A stretch of DNA of 37,893 nt from contig NZ_NNBJ01000019.1 in NCBI RefSeq assembly GCF_002803085.1, forward strand, positions 1 to 37,893. The letters are read 5' to 3'. Source of the DNA: Streptomyces sp. CB01201. GTDB lineage: Bacteria > Actinomycetota > Actinomycetes > Streptomycetales > Streptomycetaceae. Both the position numbers and the translations under genes were made by a program. The notes under the pieces were generated by a model. The model was not told the DNA's origin, did not search any database, and saw only the letters and a list, made by a program, of their open reading frames with translations. Shown here in pieces: positions 36,994 to 37,893 of this stretch. Within the stretch, counting starts at the first letter, position 1; every line of letters begins with the position of its first letter.

Positions 36994-37893
36994 TCAGGCG
37001 ATGTGGTCTTCGACGGCCTGGGTCTCGAAGTGCTGCTTGAACTGCGGGTACAGCTTGCGCAGCACGGCGGCGCTGTCGGGGTAGCGCACCCCGTGCTCGT
37101 CCGTGAGCTTTATGTCGAGCGTCTCGACGTTGGGGTAGTCGCCCTCGGTGTTCACGTGCTGGCGGAAGACGTCGTAGGCGAGCTCCGCGAACTGGGTGAA
37201 CTCCTCTTCCGTCGGCTCGGGTTCGGTGTACGGCTCCTGCTCCGGCGCGGGCTGCTGCTCCGGTCCGGGCTGCGGGCTCGCGGCGCGCGGGGCCGGCACG
37301 CCGAGGGGGCGTTCGCGGCCGGGGCCGGACGGGACCATCACCGGCTCGGGCTGCTGCTGGAGTCCGTCCGCCGCGAACGCCGGGTCGTACATGCCCGCGT
37401 ACTCCTCGGGCGAGACGTGCTGGGCGGCGAACCACGGGCTCTCGTGCGTGGTGGGCTGCTCCTGCTCCTGCTCCTGCTCGGCATGCGGCTGCGCCTGCTC
37501 CGGGTGGGCGGACGGCGGTTGGGCCTGGGCCTGCGCTTCGGCCTGTGCTTGGGCCTGTGCCTGGAGCGGGGGCTCCTCGGGCGGGGTGTGCGCGTGTGCG
37601 GGCGGGAGTTCGGGCTGCGGCTCGGGGCGGGGGGCCGGGGGCGCGGGCGGCAGCAGCACCGGTTCCATGCCGGCGGCGGCCAGGCCCGCGGGGGCGGTCT
37701 CGGCGAGCGGCACGCCGAACTTGGCCAGGCGCAGCGGCATCAGCGACTCGATGGGGGCCTTGCGGCGCCAGGCGCGGCCGTAGACCGCCTGGAGGCGGGC
37801 ACGATAGACCAGGCGGTCCTGTTCGAGCTTGATGACCTGCTCGTAGCTGCGCAGCTCCCACAGCTTCATCCGGCGCCACAGCCGGAAGGTGGG
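36994..37893 (-). CDS. 3' part of a DUF2637-type protein, cut by the window edge
   Basis: The frame is open to the last base of the window (upstream of the first ATG it still reads PTFRLWRRMKLWEL), so the 5' end is missing; the visible part is about 299 residues. It has a basic helical segment (KLWELRSYEQVIKLEQDRLVYRARLQAVYGRAW), the IESLMPLRLAKFGVPLAE stretch, and a long Pro/Gln/Ala/Glu linker with short repeats (QAQAQAQ, EQEQEQEQ). The C-terminal domain is EEFTQFAELAYDVFRQH...YPDSAAVLRKLYPQFKQHFE. From memory, Streptomyces genes next to lysS encode DUF2637 proteins with an N-terminal membrane domain; that part would lie outside. Function unknown. Confidence 0.65.
   Translation of the reverse strand, partial: PTFRLWRRMKLWELRSYEQVIKLEQDRLVYRARLQAVYGRAWRRKAPIESLMPLRLAKFGVPLAETAPAGLAAAGMEPVLLPPAPPAPRPEPQPELPPAHAHTPPEEPPLQAQAQAQAEAQAQAQPPSAHPEQAQPHAEQEQEQEQPTTHESPWFAAQHVSPEEYAGMYDPAFAADGLQQQPEPVMVPSGPGRERPLGVPAPRAASPQPGPEQQPAPEQEPYTEPEPTEEEFTQFAELAYDVFRQHVNTEGDYPNVETLDIKLTDEHGVRYPDSAAVLRKLYPQFKQHFETQAVEDHIA

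Noticed and set aside
33236..37879. A single 1,547-residue minus-strand protein
   Set aside because: Only its end is ArgRS (33236-34999). The rest is antisense to lysS and overlaps the true minus-strand gene in another frame.

Overview
This 37.9 kb window is high-GC actinobacterial chromosome, almost certainly Streptomyces. It carries bldN with its anti-sigma gene rsbN, and a rex-hemA-hemC-hemD operon followed by hemB. It also carries divergent argS/lysS (class I LysRS) and typical Streptomyces gene pairs (XRE regulator + DUF397, HATPase-type ATP-binding protein). From memory this gene order matches the S. coelicolor region around SCO3303-SCO3332, read in the opposite direction. I saw no rRNA, tRNA, CRISPR array or insertion sequence.

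Layout. (1) 1-4.1 kb: HAD hydrolase, MFS transporter, AcuC-like deacetylase and a conserved phosphatase-annotated protein, all on +. (2) 4.1-7.1 kb: an excisionase-type HTH protein, the 32-residue ribosomal protein bS22 (normally missed by gene callers), an SDR/epimerase and a PlsC-type acyltransferase, ending at a perfect 17-bp hairpin. (3) 7.1-10.7 kb, minus strand: rsbN, bldN and a HAD-IB phosphatase. A near-perfect BldN-type promoter lies in front of rsbN, so the sigma factor probably drives its own anti-sigma. (4) 10.8-17.9 kb: a glutaredoxin-like protein, then redox regulator Rex with its operator, then hemA, hemC, hemD joined by 4-nt overlaps, and hemB with its own promoter. This makes tetrapyrroles from glutamyl-tRNA. 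(5) 17.9-20.8 kb: a decayed LysR regulator, a DUF4253 protein, a DUF397 protein with an internal duplication, an XRE regulator and an ATP-binding protein.

(6) 20.8-26.6 kb is the most striking part. It holds three small WXG100-like/DUF6507-like proteins, a 725-residue polymorphic toxin of the type VII (ESX) kind, an overlapping pentapeptide-repeat protein that is its probable immunity protein, and a DUF6177 protein. The segment is bracketed by a gap-free 151-bp direct repeat (3 mismatches). The repeat is the 3' end of the ATP-binding gene, and the right copy is an internally deleted remnant of that gene's locus, still carrying its palindromic operator. This reads as an accessory toxin island inserted beside, or with duplication of, a regulatory gene.

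(7) 26.8-33.2 kb: a PLP aminotransferase, an XRE-cupin regulator divergent from a DHA2-type MFS exporter, a DUF4232 lipoprotein, a 34-residue membrane peptide and a membrane-anchored HTH protein. (8) 33.2-37.9 kb: argS (-), lysS (+) and the 3' part of a protein of the kind annotated DUF2637 (-), cut by the window edge.

Genome-wide style repeats sit in two intergenic regions (16.5 kb and 28.2 kb). Six genes have a TANNNT -10 element 6-8 nt before the start codon and no Shine-Dalgarno sequence, suggesting leaderless mRNAs.
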